From NCBI RefSeq assembly GCF_002093975.1, contig NZ_MSZZ01000034.1, forward strand, positions 110,195 to 174,194: a stretch of DNA of 64,000 nt. The letters run 5' to 3'. The position numbers and the translations under genes were made by a program. This document shows, piece by piece, positions 24,777 through 33,741 of this stretch (its first letter is position 1; each line of letters opens with the position of its first letter). Under the pieces are notes generated by a model. It made no database searches, was not told where the DNA came from, and was given only the letters and a program-made list of their open reading frames with translations. The stretch is from Thermoactinospora rubra. GTDB taxonomy: Bacteria > Actinomycetota > Actinomycetes > Streptosporangiales > Streptosporangiaceae.

Positions 24777-26787
24777 TGCCGGTGTAGAGCACCAGCGGCA
24801 CCGCCAGCGCCACCGCCATCGACAGCACGGCGGTGCCGGAGTCGTTGACCAGCATGCCGACCACGCCGCTGACCAGCGTGCCGATCAAGCCGGCGCGGAG
24901 CATCGGCGCGCGGGCGAAGGCCTCCGGCACGGCGCCGGCGCTGACCTTGGCGGGCCGCAGGACGGCGAAGACGAGGAAGGCCAGCCCGGCGACGACGATG
25001 GGCATGAGGTTGGGCGAGAGCATCGTGCGCAGCATCGCGCCGAGCTTGCGCTCGATCAGCGGCCAGAACGTCCCGTCGAGCACCTGCCCCACGAACCGGC
25101 CCAGGTGGGTCTGGGAGCCGCCCACGTAGTCGAGGATCGCGAGGGCGCTCACCGTCACGCCGCCCAGCACGCAGAACAGGCCGAGCTTGACCACCGACAC
25201 CCGCCGCCCGGCCACCAGCAGGGCGGTCACCGCGATGCCCGGCACGAACGCGATCACGCCGCCGAAATCGCTGCCGACGCCCGGCCAGCCGGCCAGCAGC
25301 ATGGCCGCCACGCCCAGCGCGGCCACCAGCGCGACCGCCGCCCTCCTGCGCCCGGCGCGGACCAGCCCGTCGGCGGCCACCGCGGTGACCATGAGCACGG
25401 CCGTGGCCAGCAGGGCGAAGGGGATGTTGGCCAGGCCGTGGTAGCGCCCGCCCACCACGGCGGTGTAGCCCATGAGGCTGTTGAACTGCATCGTCGTGCC
25501 GGTCAGCAGGTCGGCCAGCAGCACGGCCCCGGTGACCCCGGCCACGACGGCGGGCGGGCCGAGCGGGTGCCGCCGCCACGGCCCGGCCAGCGCCGCCAGC
25601 AGGATCAGCGCCGCGCAGCCGAGCACGCCCGCCACCAGCGCCGTGACCGGCTGGCCTGCGTGGTTCCACGGCAGCAGGTTCACCAGGTACGTCGCGGCCG
25701 GGATGGAGGCCAGCCCGAGCCCGGCCGCGGCCACTCCCCTCCCCCGCCGGCCCCGCGACAGCAGCAGGAAGGTGACCAGGTAGAAGCCGACCTGCAGGAC
25801 GGCGAAGCAGCTGAAGAAGATCCCGGTCAGGCCGCGCACGGTGGTGCCGGTCAGGTCGGAGCGGCGCAGCTGCGCCACCGCCTCCTCCAGCCCGGCCGCC
25901 CGGCCGGACGTCCACGGCACGCCGACCACCTGCTCGGGGATCGGGACGCCGAGCGCGGTAAGGACGGTGGGGGCGATGTCGGGCAGGATCACGATGTCCT
26001 CGCGGCGCGTGGAGCCGCTGCCCAGCAGGGCGCCCCTGGCCTCCTCGGCCCGCCACATCGCCACCCGCAGGTGCGGCACGCTGCCGTGGTCGCCCACGCC
26101 GGCCAGCAGCACCTGGGTGCCCTGCGGCAGCCTGGCCAGGATCTCGCCGACCTCGGCGTCGGCCGCCCGCACGGCCTGCCGGCGCCGGTCCGCGCCGAGC
26201 TGCTCGGGCTGCCGGGGCAGCCGGCCGTCCACCAGGTAGGGCTGGATCAGCTCGTCCACGTCCGCGGCGATGACCGGGCACCGGGCCCAGTCGGCGAGCC
26301 GGGCGGGCGCATCGGCGTAGAGGTCGACCCTGCCGGTCCTGTCGGCGAGGGCGAGGGCCGCTCCCCGGCCGATCGCCGCCGTGCACAGGCCCTTGTCGTG
26401 GAGGGCCGAGCCGAGCGTGCCGGCGTGGACGGCTTCGCCGTACCGGCGCAGGGTGTCGAAGCCGGGCACCACGGCGCCCTCCCCCGCGGGCACGGGCTCG
26501 GGCGGCAGCCCGCAGGTGCCGCCTACGGCCGCCCTGCGGCCGGCCGACACGGTCAGCCATGCGTCGTAGGGGCAGGTGACGGTGCCGACGGCCTTGACGG
26601 AGATCGAGCCGACCCCGCTGTCGGCCGCCATCCGCCACAGGTTCGGCGTCACGGCCGGGTCCAGGTCGTTCCAGTGCAGGCCGGGCACGCCGATCAGCGC
26701 GACGCGCTCGGCGGCCTGAGCGGAGGCCGCGGGTGGCGCCGTGACCCACAGGGCCGACATCACCAGCAGCAGCAGCGCCCACCTCAC
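24661..26787 (-). CDS. Membrane protein with alkaline-phosphatase-like ectodomain
   Basis: The 708-residue protein starts at GTG. It has a signal peptide (to about residue 25), then an N-terminal domain (about 27-300) with VALIGVPGL, TPNLWRMAADS, GVGDHGS and ILPDIAPTVL. These are elements of the alkaline phosphatase/phosphodiesterase superfamily, though metal ligands look incomplete. About ten membrane helices follow (about 320-660). The last 38 or so residues (SADAAAPGRGGGR onward) are the antisense reading of the P450 remnant, so the original C-terminus was probably replaced. Role unknown; cell-envelope phosphate chemistry is plausible. Confidence 0.7.
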   Translation of the reverse strand: MRWALLLLVMSALWVTAPPAASAQAAERVALIGVPGLHWNDLDPAVTPNLWRMAADSGVGSISVKAVGTVTCPYDAWLTVSAGRRAAVGGTCGLPPEPVPAGEGAVVPGFDTLRRYGEAVHAGTLGSALHDKGLCTAAIGRGAALALADRTGRVDLYADAPARLADWARCPVIAADVDELIQPYLVDGRLPRQPEQLGADRRRQAVRAADAEVGEILARLPQGTQVLLAGVGDHGSVPHLRVAMWRAEEARGALLGSGSTRREDIVILPDIAPTVLTALGVPIPEQVVGVPWTSGRAAGLEEAVAQLRRSDLTGTTVRGLTGIFFSCFAVLQVGFYLVTFLLLSRGRRGRGVAAAGLGLASIPAATYLVNLLPWNHAGQPVTALVAGVLGCAALILLAALAGPWRRHPLGPPAVVAGVTGAVLLADLLTGTTMQFNSLMGYTAVVGGRYHGLANIPFALLATAVLMVTAVAADGLVRAGRRRAAVALVAALGVAAMLLAGWPGVGSDFGGVIAFVPGIAVTALLVAGRRVSVVKLGLFCVLGGVTVSALAILDYVGGSQTHLGRFVGQVLDGTFWPLIERKLGAMLRTMLSPNLMPIVVAGLAFLVFAVLRPAKVSAGAVPEAFARAPMLRAGLIGTLVSGVVGMLVNDSGTAVLSMAVALAVPLVLYTGITSADAAAPGRGGGRSPSSAPVAVPDAARAGGASAPPA

Positions 26788-26827
26788 CGTCGGCCCCCAT
26801 ACGGTTCAGCCCAGCCCATGCCTGGGA

Positions 26828-26860
26828 CGTGTTGACGCCGTGTTGACGACGTGACTGACA
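26828..26860. promoter_or_regulatory. Tandem 11-bp repeats upstream of the membrane phosphatase-like gene
   Basis: CGTGTTGACGC, CGTGTTGACGA and a degenerate CGTGACTGACA follow each other with an exact 11-bp period, one helical turn each. They lie 41 bp upstream of the minus-strand start at 26787. Response regulators such as PhoP bind 11-bp direct repeats in actinomycetes, so this is a candidate site; the unit itself is not the classic GTTCACC. Confidence 0.4.
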
Positions 26861-27039
26861 TGGTCGCCCCGGGCGAGGCGATCCGGCGGCTTTCCGCGTC
26901 GCCGACCGGCGCCCGGCCGGCACCGCGCGAGCGACACCCTACCGGATCGTGGGTCGCCGCGTGTCTAACGTCTGGCGCTCGGGGAAGGGGCAGCGCAGAC
27001 TGGAAGGACAGGCGACATCACGGCGCAGTGGAGCACTCC

Positions 27040-27696
27040 GTGGACACTCACGACCTCGATCACATGCCGGTTCTGTCCCGCGGCAAGCACCGCAACCCCA
27101 AGCGCGGGGCCTGCTTCATGGAGCTGGCCTCCTACCTGGCGGGAGAGCGGTGGAGCGATCACCCGGCCTGCACCCACCCCTTGCTGGCCGCCCTGGCCCG
27201 CCTCGTCAACGACAACATCTCCGACGCCCGGCGGGGCGAGCTGGTCACGATGGTGCCTTCGATCATCGGGCTGACCGGGGACGACCTGCGCATCGACGCG
27301 ACGATCGCGCTGCGCTGCGCCACCACGGCGCTGCCGGTGGCGGCTTCCGAGCGGCAGCTCGCGCTGGCCGTGTCGGTGCTGGCGGCCGAGGAGATTTTCG
27401 CCCGGCTGGAGGGCAGGCCCGCGCGGCTGAGCGAGCCCAGCAGGCTGGCGCTGGAGCAGGTGCCGCTGGCCGCCGAGTACGCGCGCAAGTTCAGCCGGGC
27501 GGCGCGGATCACGGAGAAGGGCTTCCGGCGCTACGCCGCGCCGAACGCGGTGCAGTTGTCGGTGGTGGGCATCGCCCAGGCGTGCGTGTCCGACCCCGAC
27601 TCGATGCTGCGCGACCTGCTGGCGGGCGCGATCGCCGACTGCGCGGCGCTGGTCAAGGCCCCGCCGGCGCGGCGGCCGGTCGCGGCGCGGGCCTGA
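27040..27696 (+). CDS. Conserved actinobacterial hypothetical protein
   Basis: From GTG 27040 (GGAG a few bases before) the protein has about 218 residues; the open frame reaches back to 26851 but without plausible protein character. It starts VDTHDLDHMPVLSRGKHRNPKRGACFMELASYLAGERWSD in two segments with a Lys/Arg-rich stretch and a Cys. It then becomes mostly alpha-helical and ends in an Ala/Arg-rich tail. I recognise no enzymatic motif. It is followed by a very strong hairpin. Confidence 0.65.
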   Translation: MDTHDLDHMPVLSRGKHRNPKRGACFMELASYLAGERWSDHPACTHPLLAALARLVNDNISDARRGELVTMVPSIIGLTGDDLRIDATIALRCATTALPVAASERQLALAVSVLAAEEIFARLEGRPARLSEPSRLALEQVPLAAEYARKFSRAARITEKGFRRYAAPNAVQLSVVGIAQACVSDPDSMLRDLLAGAIADCAALVKAPPARRPVAARA

Positions 27697-27699
27697 CAC

Positions 27700-27731
27700 G
27701 TGCGTGGGCGGCCCCGGGGCCGCCCACGCAC
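27700..27731. terminator. Perfect 32-bp palindrome after the hypothetical gene
   Basis: The arms 27700-27715 (GTGCGTGGGCGGCCCC) and 27716-27731 are exact reverse complements with no spacer. As RNA it folds to a 14-bp stem with a 4-nt loop, directly after the TGA at 27694-27696. It is among the strongest hairpins in the window. Confidence 0.75.
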
Positions 27732-27803
27732 CCCGGCTTCCGGCGCGGTCGCGGGCCGTGAGGTCCGCGGGGTCCGCGCCGTCGCTCTCGCGGGAGGCCA
27801 TGC

Positions 27804-28973
27804 ATGAGACCAACCATCCGTCTGGGCCGGGTCGGCGGGATCGAGCTCGGGATGAACGCCTCGGTCCTGGTGATCGTGGCGATCCTGGTCTTCGGGCTGG
27901 CCTTCGGCCGCTTCCCGGCCGCCCACCCCGGCGCCTCGCCGGTCCTGTACCTGCTGGCCGGGCTCGTGGCCGCCGCGCTGTTCCTGGCCAGCCTGCTGGC
28001 CCACGAGCTGGCGCACGCGCTGGTGGCCAGGCGCGAGGGCGTGGAGGTGGCCGGCATCACGCTGTGGCTGCTCGGCGGCGTGGCCGAGCTGCGCGGGGAG
28101 GCCCGCACGCCCGGCGCCGACCTGCGGATCGCTGCGGTCGGCCCGCTCACCAGCCTCCTGTGCGGCCTGGTGTTCCTGCTGTTGTCGCTGCCGTTGCCGG
28201 GCCTGGCCGGCGCCACGCTGCTCTACCTGGCGGGCGTCAACGTCCTGCTCGCCGTCTTCAACCTGATTCCCGCCGCCCCGCTGGACGGCGGGCGGGTCCT
28301 GCGCGCCGCGCTGTGGGCCTGGCGCAAGGACCGGGCCTCGGCCGCCGTCACCGCCGCCAGGGCCGGGCGGGTCTTCGGTTACGCGCTCATCGCGCTGGGC
28401 TTCCTCCAGGTCGTCACCGGTCTGGGGTTCCAGGGGCTGTGGCTGGCCCTGATCGGCCTGTTCCTGGTCAACGCGGCCACGGCCGAGGAGGCGCAGGCCG
28501 TGGCCGGTTCGGCCCTCCACGGCCTGCGCGTCGGCGACGTGATGTCGGCCCCGGTGGTGACGGCCCACCCGGAGGAGAGCGTCTTCTCCTTCGTGGGCCG
28601 CGTCCTGCTGCACTCCCGCTTCTCCGCCTACCCGCTGGTCGACCACGACGGGCACCTGCGCGGGCTGGTGACGCTCAACCGGATCCGCGCCCTGGACCCC
28701 GGGCGGCACGCGACCACGCGCCTGGCCGACATCGCCTGCCCGCCGGACGAGTTGCCGCGCGCCCGCCCGGAGGAGCCTCTGGTCGACCTGCTGCCCCGCA
28801 TGAACGGCTCGCCCGACGGCCGCGCCGTGGTCCTCGACGGGGAGGGGCGGCTGGTCGGCATCGTCACCCCCAGCGACATCAGCAGGGCGATCCAGACCAG
28901 CGACCTGCGCTCCTACGCCCAGCACGGCGCGGACCTGCACCGGCCGCCGGCTAACCCCGGCGCCGCCTCCTGA
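27804..28973 (+). CDS. Site-2-protease-type (M50) membrane metalloprotease with CBS pair
   Basis: The 389-residue protein has membrane helices, the zinc site HELAHALVA near residue 67 and the second metal motif NLIPAAPLDGGR near 155. Two CBS domains occupy residues about 240-375 (VGDVMSAPVV, FSAYPLVDHDG, VVLDGEGRLVGIVTPSDIS). Such Rip3-like proteases cut membrane-embedded anti-sigma factors or other proteins, with CBS domains sensing adenine nucleotides. The target is not evident. Its 3' end overlaps the convergent gerW-like gene by 23 bp. Confidence 0.92.
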   Translation: MRPTIRLGRVGGIELGMNASVLVIVAILVFGLAFGRFPAAHPGASPVLYLLAGLVAAALFLASLLAHELAHALVARREGVEVAGITLWLLGGVAELRGEARTPGADLRIAAVGPLTSLLCGLVFLLLSLPLPGLAGATLLYLAGVNVLLAVFNLIPAAPLDGGRVLRAALWAWRKDRASAAVTAARAGRVFGYALIALGFLQVVTGLGFQGLWLALIGLFLVNAATAEEAQAVAGSALHGLRVGDVMSAPVVTAHPEESVFSFVGRVLLHSRFSAYPLVDHDGHLRGLVTLNRIRALDPGRHATTRLADIACPPDELPRARPEEPLVDLLPRMNGSPDGRAVVLDGEGRLVGIVTPSDISRAIQTSDLRSYAQHGADLHRPPANPGAAS

Positions 28974-29289
28974 AGATCGCCCGTATCGTCAGCAGCAGCA
29001 CCACGCTCACCAGCTGGCCGCCCACCACGATGCGGTTGACGTCCACGGCGGGCTTCCAGTGCACCTCGCCGTTCTTGATCACATATACCCCGGCGGGCTT
29101 GGCGGCCACCGCGTACCCGCCGCCCCCGCCCGGCTCGTCGATTCCCGCCTTCCCCGTCCCGCCGCCGCCGGCCTGCGCGACCCGGGCCACCGGGATGATC
29201 GTGACGCCGTCGTGGGTGACGGGCTGGCCGAAGACCCTGCCGACCGTGGCGGCGTCGGTGGTCTGCTCCAGCAGCTCCATGATGTTCAT
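28951..29289 (-). CDS. GerW/YtfJ-family sporulation-type protein
   Basis: The 112-residue protein starts MNIMELLEQTTDAATVGRVFG and has DGVTIIPVARV and a Gly-rich segment GGGGTG, then GGGGGYAVAAKPAGVYVI. These are hallmarks of the GerW/YtfJ family known from Bacillus spores and widespread in actinobacteria. A C-terminal hydrophobic helix (LVSVVLLLTIRAIF) followed by Arg residues suggests a membrane anchor. It lies 38 bp downstream of the alpha-galactosidase, probably in one transcript with it. Confidence 0.88.
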   Translation of the reverse strand: MNIMELLEQTTDAATVGRVFGQPVTHDGVTIIPVARVAQAGGGGTGKAGIDEPGGGGGYAVAAKPAGVYVIKNGEVHWKPAVDVNRIVVGGQLVSVVLLLTIRAIFRRRRRG

Positions 29290-29327
29290 GGCACCAATGT
29301 GGCCGCACGCCCGGCTGGAAGTCCAGT

Positions 29328-31427
29328 TCAGCGGACTCGCGTCAGCACGATGAGCGCGCTGCGGTAGTCCGCGCCGCGCTCGGCCCACACCGGAACGGCC
29401 ATGCCGTGGTCGGTGAGCGTGCGGCCGTGCCAGACGGTCCCGTCCTCGGCCGCGTAGCGGGCCTCGGGGTCGAGCCCGGCCAGGCGCAGCCGCCACGGCC
29501 CCTGCCGGTCCTCGGTGAAGGGGTTGTAGGCCAGCACCACGACCTGGTCGTCCAGGGTGTACTGCACGGCCGACGCCTCCAGGCCCGGCCTGCCGCCGAG
29601 CCGGTCCAGCCGCCCGTGCTGCACGGTCCGCCTGATCCGCTTGTAGGCGGCGATGTGCTCCCCGGCCTCGGCCAGCTCCTGCGGCGTCCATTCGCGCAGG
29701 TCCCCGCCCACGCCCAGGACCCCGGCCATGGCGACGTGGAAGCGGTAGCCCAGCGGCACCCGCCTGCCGGTGATCGGGTTGGGGCTGTCGGTCACCCAGC
29801 AGGACATGACCCGCGCCGGGTACAGCTGCGAGAAGCCGTCCTGGATGCGCTGCCGGTCGCGGGCGTCGGTGTTGTCGGAGGTCCACACCTGGTCGGTACG
29901 GCGCAGCACGCCGAAGTCCACGCGCCCGCCGCCGCCCGAGCACGACTCGATCCGCAGGGCGGGATGCCGGCGGCGCAGCTCGTCCATCACGGCGTAGACG
30001 CCCCTCGTGTGCCCGATCCACAGCCAGTCGCCCCGCTCGGCCCAGCCGGCCTGGCTGAAGCTGCGGTTCATGTCCCACTTGAGGTACTCCAGGCCGTGGT
30101 CGCCCACGAGGCCGTCCAGCCAGCCCAGCGCCCACTCGCGCACGTCGTCGCGGGCGAAGTTCAGCACGAGCTGGTTGCGTGCGGTGTCGCGGCGGCGGCC
30201 CGGGTAGTGCAGCACCCAGTCGGGATGCTCGCGGTACAGGTCGCTGTCGGGGTTGACCATCTCCGGCTCCACCCACAGCCCGGCCTTCATGCCCAGCTCG
30301 CGGACGGTGTCGAAGAGGCGGCCCATGCCGTGCGGGAAGCGCTCGGGGTTGGGCCACCAGTCGCCCAGGCCCCTGGTGTCGCCGGTGCGGGCGCCGAACC
30401 AGCCGTCGTCCACGACGAACAGCTCCACGCCCAGCTCGGCGGCGCGGCGCGCGAGGTCGAGCTGGCCCTCCTCGGTGACGTCGAACCAGGTGGCCTCCCA
30501 GGAGTTGTACAGGACCGGGCGCACCTCCTCCGGGTACGGCAGGACGTGGCGCAGAGCGTAGTCGTGCCAGGCGTGGCTGGCGCCGCCGTACCCGCCGTCG
30601 GACATCAGGCCCAGCGAGAGCGGCGTCTCCAGCGACTCGCCGGGCTCCAGCCGCCACGACAGGCCCTCGTGGCCGAAGCCCGTGGTGACCGCGAGGTCGC
30701 CTTCCGGGCGGCGCTGGGCGGTCAGCCGCCACGACCCGCTCCAGGCCAGGGCCACGCTCCACAGCCGGCCGTGGCGCTCGGCGGCCTCGCCGATCATGAT
30801 CCACGGGTTGGCGGAGTGCGAGGTGGCGCCGGTGCGGCTGGTGAAGGTCGTCTCGCCCACCGGCAGGACGCCGCGCTGCGGCTGGGTCTCGCGGCCCCAG
30901 CCGCCGGCCACCGCCGAGTAGGCGTGGCCGGCCTGCTCGGGGACGAGCCAGCTGGCCGAGTCCAGGCGCCGCAGCTCCACCGGGCCCTTGGTCGCGGTGA
31001 CGGTGGTGCGGCGCTCGATGACGTCGGTGTCGTCGTGGACGCGCAGGTGGAGGGTGACGCGCAGGCCGTACCCGGGGTCGTGGAGGGCGATGTCCAGCTC
31101 GCCGCCACGGACCTGGGCGGAGGCGAAGGCCAGCTCCACCGAGCGGACACCGCCCTCGTAGACCGCCTGCAGGGAGGGCACGCCCCACCGGCGGCCGCCG
31201 TCCACGGGCAGGGCCTCGGCCAGGTCGCCGTCGGCGGAGAAGACGGTCTCCATGCGCCAGGGGCGGGCGCGCGTCACCTCGGCCGCCGCCTCGTCGGGCA
31301 GGCGCGGGCCCCAGTACCACTGCACCACGCGGGCCTCCTCGCCCTGCTCGACGGACAGGACGTAGGTGGTGCGGGGCGTGTGGAGGGCCCAGGTGTGGTC
31401 ACGGCCCTGGACGGCGACGACGGGCAT
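29328..31427 (-). CDS. Alpha-galactosidase, GH36
   Basis: The 699-residue protein hydrolyses terminal alpha-galactosides. The N-terminal beta-sandwich precedes a barrel that has YNSWEA, FVVDDGWFG, GLWVEPEMVN and KWDMNR (nucleophile Asp). The SCSGGGGRVDFG and WTSDNTD region holds the acid/base Asp. A C-terminal beta domain ends RYRSALIVL-like. No signal peptide is visible, so the sugar is probably imported first. It follows pgi by 78 bases on the same strand, placing galactoside breakdown next to glycolysis. Confidence 0.93.
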   Translation of the reverse strand: MPVVAVQGRDHTWALHTPRTTYVLSVEQGEEARVVQWYWGPRLPDEAAAEVTRARPWRMETVFSADGDLAEALPVDGGRRWGVPSLQAVYEGGVRSVELAFASAQVRGGELDIALHDPGYGLRVTLHLRVHDDTDVIERRTTVTATKGPVELRRLDSASWLVPEQAGHAYSAVAGGWGRETQPQRGVLPVGETTFTSRTGATSHSANPWIMIGEAAERHGRLWSVALAWSGSWRLTAQRRPEGDLAVTTGFGHEGLSWRLEPGESLETPLSLGLMSDGGYGGASHAWHDYALRHVLPYPEEVRPVLYNSWEATWFDVTEEGQLDLARRAAELGVELFVVDDGWFGARTGDTRGLGDWWPNPERFPHGMGRLFDTVRELGMKAGLWVEPEMVNPDSDLYREHPDWVLHYPGRRRDTARNQLVLNFARDDVREWALGWLDGLVGDHGLEYLKWDMNRSFSQAGWAERGDWLWIGHTRGVYAVMDELRRRHPALRIESCSGGGGRVDFGVLRRTDQVWTSDNTDARDRQRIQDGFSQLYPARVMSCWVTDSPNPITGRRVPLGYRFHVAMAGVLGVGGDLREWTPQELAEAGEHIAAYKRIRRTVQHGRLDRLGGRPGLEASAVQYTLDDQVVVLAYNPFTEDRQGPWRLRLAGLDPEARYAAEDGTVWHGRTLTDHGMAVPVWAERGADYRSALIVLTRVR

Positions 31428-31505
31428 GGCGGGGTCCCTTCGGGGGTGGGGGCGTGGCGCGCCGCCGTCCTCCGGAGGGCGCGAGGAGGACGACGGGCGG
31501 GGGTG

Positions 31506-33134
31506 TCAGACGGCGCGGCCGCGCAGGGCGCGGTAGCGGGCGACGAGGCGGGCCGTGGACGGGTCGGGGAAGGAGGCGACGGGCTCCTGCGAGGTCAGCG
31601 CGGGCGCCAGGTCGAGCGCCATCTTCTTGCCCAGCTCCACGCCCCACTGGTCGAACGAGTCGATCCCCCAGATCGTCCCCTCGACGAACACCACGTGCTC
31701 GTAGAGGGCCACCAGCTGCCCCAGCGTGCCGGGCGTCAGCTTGGGGGCCAGGATGGTGGAGGTCGGCCGGTTGCCGGGCATGACCTTGTGCGGCACGATC
31801 GCCTCGGGCGTGCCCTCGGCGGCGATCTCCTCGGCCGTCTTGCCGAACGCCAGCGCCGAGGTCTGCGCCAGCAGGTTCGCCGTCAGCAGGTCGTGCATCC
31901 CCGCCCGGTCCTCGAACGGCTCGGCGAAGCCGATGAAGTCGGCGGGGACCAGCCGCGTGCCCTGGTGCAGCAGCTGGTAGAAGGCGTGCTGCCCGTTGGT
32001 GCCGGGCTCGCCCCAGAAGATCTCCCCGGTCGGCGCCGTCACCGGCGTGCCGTCGGCCTTGACCGACTTGCCGTTGGACTCCATCGTCAGCTGCTGCAGG
32101 TAGGCGGGGAAGCGGTGCAGGCGCTGGCTGTAGGGCAGGACGGCCCGCGTCTCGGCCCCGAAGAAGTCGGCGTACCAGATGCCCAGCAGCCCCATCAGGA
32201 CCGGCATGTTGGCCTCGAAGGGGGCGGTGCGGAAGTGCTCGTCGACGGCGTGGAACCCGGCGAGCATCTCGCGGAAGCGCTCGGGCCCGACGGCGATTAT
32301 CAGCGACAGGCCGATGGCGGCGTCGTAGGAGTAGCGCCCGCCGACCCAGTCCCAGAACTCGAACATGTTGGCCGTGTCGATGCCGAACTCGGCGACCTTG
32401 CCGGCGTTGGTGGACACGGCCACGAAGTGCTTGGCGACGGCCTGCTCGCCGAGCGCGCCGACGAGCCAGTCCCTGGCCACGCGGGCGTTGGTGAGGGTCT
32501 CCAGCGTGGTGAACGTCTTGGAGCTGATCACGAACAGCGTCGTGGCCGGGTCCAGGTCGCGCAGCGTGCCGAGGATGTCGGCCGGGTCGATGTTGGACAC
32601 GAACCGCGCGCCGATCCCGGCGTCGGCGTAGTCGCGCAGCGCCTCGTAGGCCATGGCCGGGCCCAGGTCGGAGCCGCCGATGCCGATGTTCACCACGGTC
32701 GAGATCGGCTGCCCGGTCTGGCCGCGCCACTGCTTCTCACGCACCCGCGTGGCGAAGTCGCTCATCTTGTCCAGTACGGCGTGCACGTCGGCGACCACGT
32801 CCTGCCCGTCCACAACCAGCCGGGCCTCGCGCGGCAGCCGCAGCGCCACGTGGAGCACCGCCCGGTCCTCGCTGACGTTGATGTGCTCGCCGGCGAACAT
32901 CGCCTCGATCCGCTCGCGCAGCCCGGCGCGCTCGGCGAGCGCCACCAGCAGGCGCACGGTCTCGTCGGTGACGCGGTGCTTGGAGTAGTCCAGGTACAGC
33001 TCGCCCGCGGTGAGGCTCATCCGTTCGGCGCGCCCGGGGTCCTCGGCGAACAGCTCGCGCAGGTGGCGTCCCGCGATGTCCTCGTAATGCTTGTTCAGTG
33101 CCGCCCACTCGGGGGTCTGCGTCATGTCGGCCAC
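31506..33134 (-). CDS. pgi: Glucose-6-phosphate isomerase
   Basis: This enzyme interconverts glucose 6-phosphate and fructose 6-phosphate. The 542-residue protein has IGIGGSDLGP, VFVISSKTF, FVGVSTN-like AVSTNAGK, and the C-terminal signatures GEPGTNGQHAFYQLLHQG (catalytic His) and SFDQWGVELGKK (catalytic Lys). Length and motif order match bacterial Pgi. The cluster pgi, alpha-galactosidase, gerW-like on the minus strand could be one transcript. Confidence 0.97.
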   Translation of the reverse strand: MADMTQTPEWAALNKHYEDIAGRHLRELFAEDPGRAERMSLTAGELYLDYSKHRVTDETVRLLVALAERAGLRERIEAMFAGEHINVSEDRAVLHVALRLPREARLVVDGQDVVADVHAVLDKMSDFATRVREKQWRGQTGQPISTVVNIGIGGSDLGPAMAYEALRDYADAGIGARFVSNIDPADILGTLRDLDPATTLFVISSKTFTTLETLTNARVARDWLVGALGEQAVAKHFVAVSTNAGKVAEFGIDTANMFEFWDWVGGRYSYDAAIGLSLIIAVGPERFREMLAGFHAVDEHFRTAPFEANMPVLMGLLGIWYADFFGAETRAVLPYSQRLHRFPAYLQQLTMESNGKSVKADGTPVTAPTGEIFWGEPGTNGQHAFYQLLHQGTRLVPADFIGFAEPFEDRAGMHDLLTANLLAQTSALAFGKTAEEIAAEGTPEAIVPHKVMPGNRPTSTILAPKLTPGTLGQLVALYEHVVFVEGTIWGIDSFDQWGVELGKKMALDLAPALTSQEPVASFPDPSTARLVARYRALRGRAV

Positions 33135-33313
33135 GATTCCTCCATATCCCCTATCGCCTTACCCAACGGGTAGGCCACCGTCACTCTGCCACGCCGGGCC
33201 CGTGAAGATCGCCCGCTGGGTGACACGGGTCACGAAGTCTCCGCAAGAGGATTGGCTCGCCCCTGTGGGGGAATGGCAGCGGCTTTGAACGTCGACAGGG
33301 AGGAGGAGCCGCC

Positions 33314-33595
33314 GTGCTCACCCTGACACCGAACGCCGCCCAGGCCATCCGCGACCTGACCGCCGGCTCGCCGCAGCCCGGCAACAGCGGCATCCGCATC
33401 TCGGCCAACACCCAGGACGCCGCCTCGCTGGTGCTGTCCATCGCCGACGGGCCCGAGCCCGCCGACCAGGTCGTCGAGCATGAAGGGGCGCGCGTCTACC
33501 TCGACCAGACGGCCGCGGCCGTCCTGGAGGACAAGCAGCTGGACGCCGGCTCCGACGCCCGGGGCTCCGTGTCCTTCACGCTGAGCGAGCAGTGA
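33314..33595 (+). CDS. HesB/IscA-fold protein lacking the cluster cysteines
   Basis: The 93-residue protein starts at GTG with GGAGGAGG upstream. Its fold pattern matches HesB/IscA proteins (LTLTPNAAQAIRDL, GIRIS, VYLDQTAAAVLEDKQLD). It contains no cysteine at all, whereas iron-sulfur carriers use Cys-x(n)-Cys-x-Cys. It therefore cannot carry a cluster in the usual way. Related cysteine-less proteins are common in actinobacteria; function unknown. Confidence 0.8.
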   Translation: MLTLTPNAAQAIRDLTAGSPQPGNSGIRISANTQDAASLVLSIADGPEPADQVVEHEGARVYLDQTAAAVLEDKQLDAGSDARGSVSFTLSEQ

Positions 33596-33633
33596 GCCCT
33601 GTCATGTGACTCGGGGGTGACCCGGAGAGCCTC

Positions 33634-33671
33634 GTGCCGGCCGGTACGGCTCCCGCCGTGCCGGCCGGCAC
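33634..33671. terminator. Strong hairpin after the HesB-like gene
   Basis: GTGCCGGCCGG (33634-33644) pairs with CCGGCCGGCAC (33661-33671). An inner ACGGC/GCCGT pair extends the stem past one mismatch to a TCCC loop. Outer CCTCGTGCC/GGCACGAGG matches can compete. It separates the gene from the hydrolase at 33742. Confidence 0.7.
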
Positions 33672-33741
33672 AGGGCGGCACGAGGGGCGGTAACGCCCGG
33701 AATTTCCCGGCATGACAGGACAGACGCGGTAGTTTCGCCAC

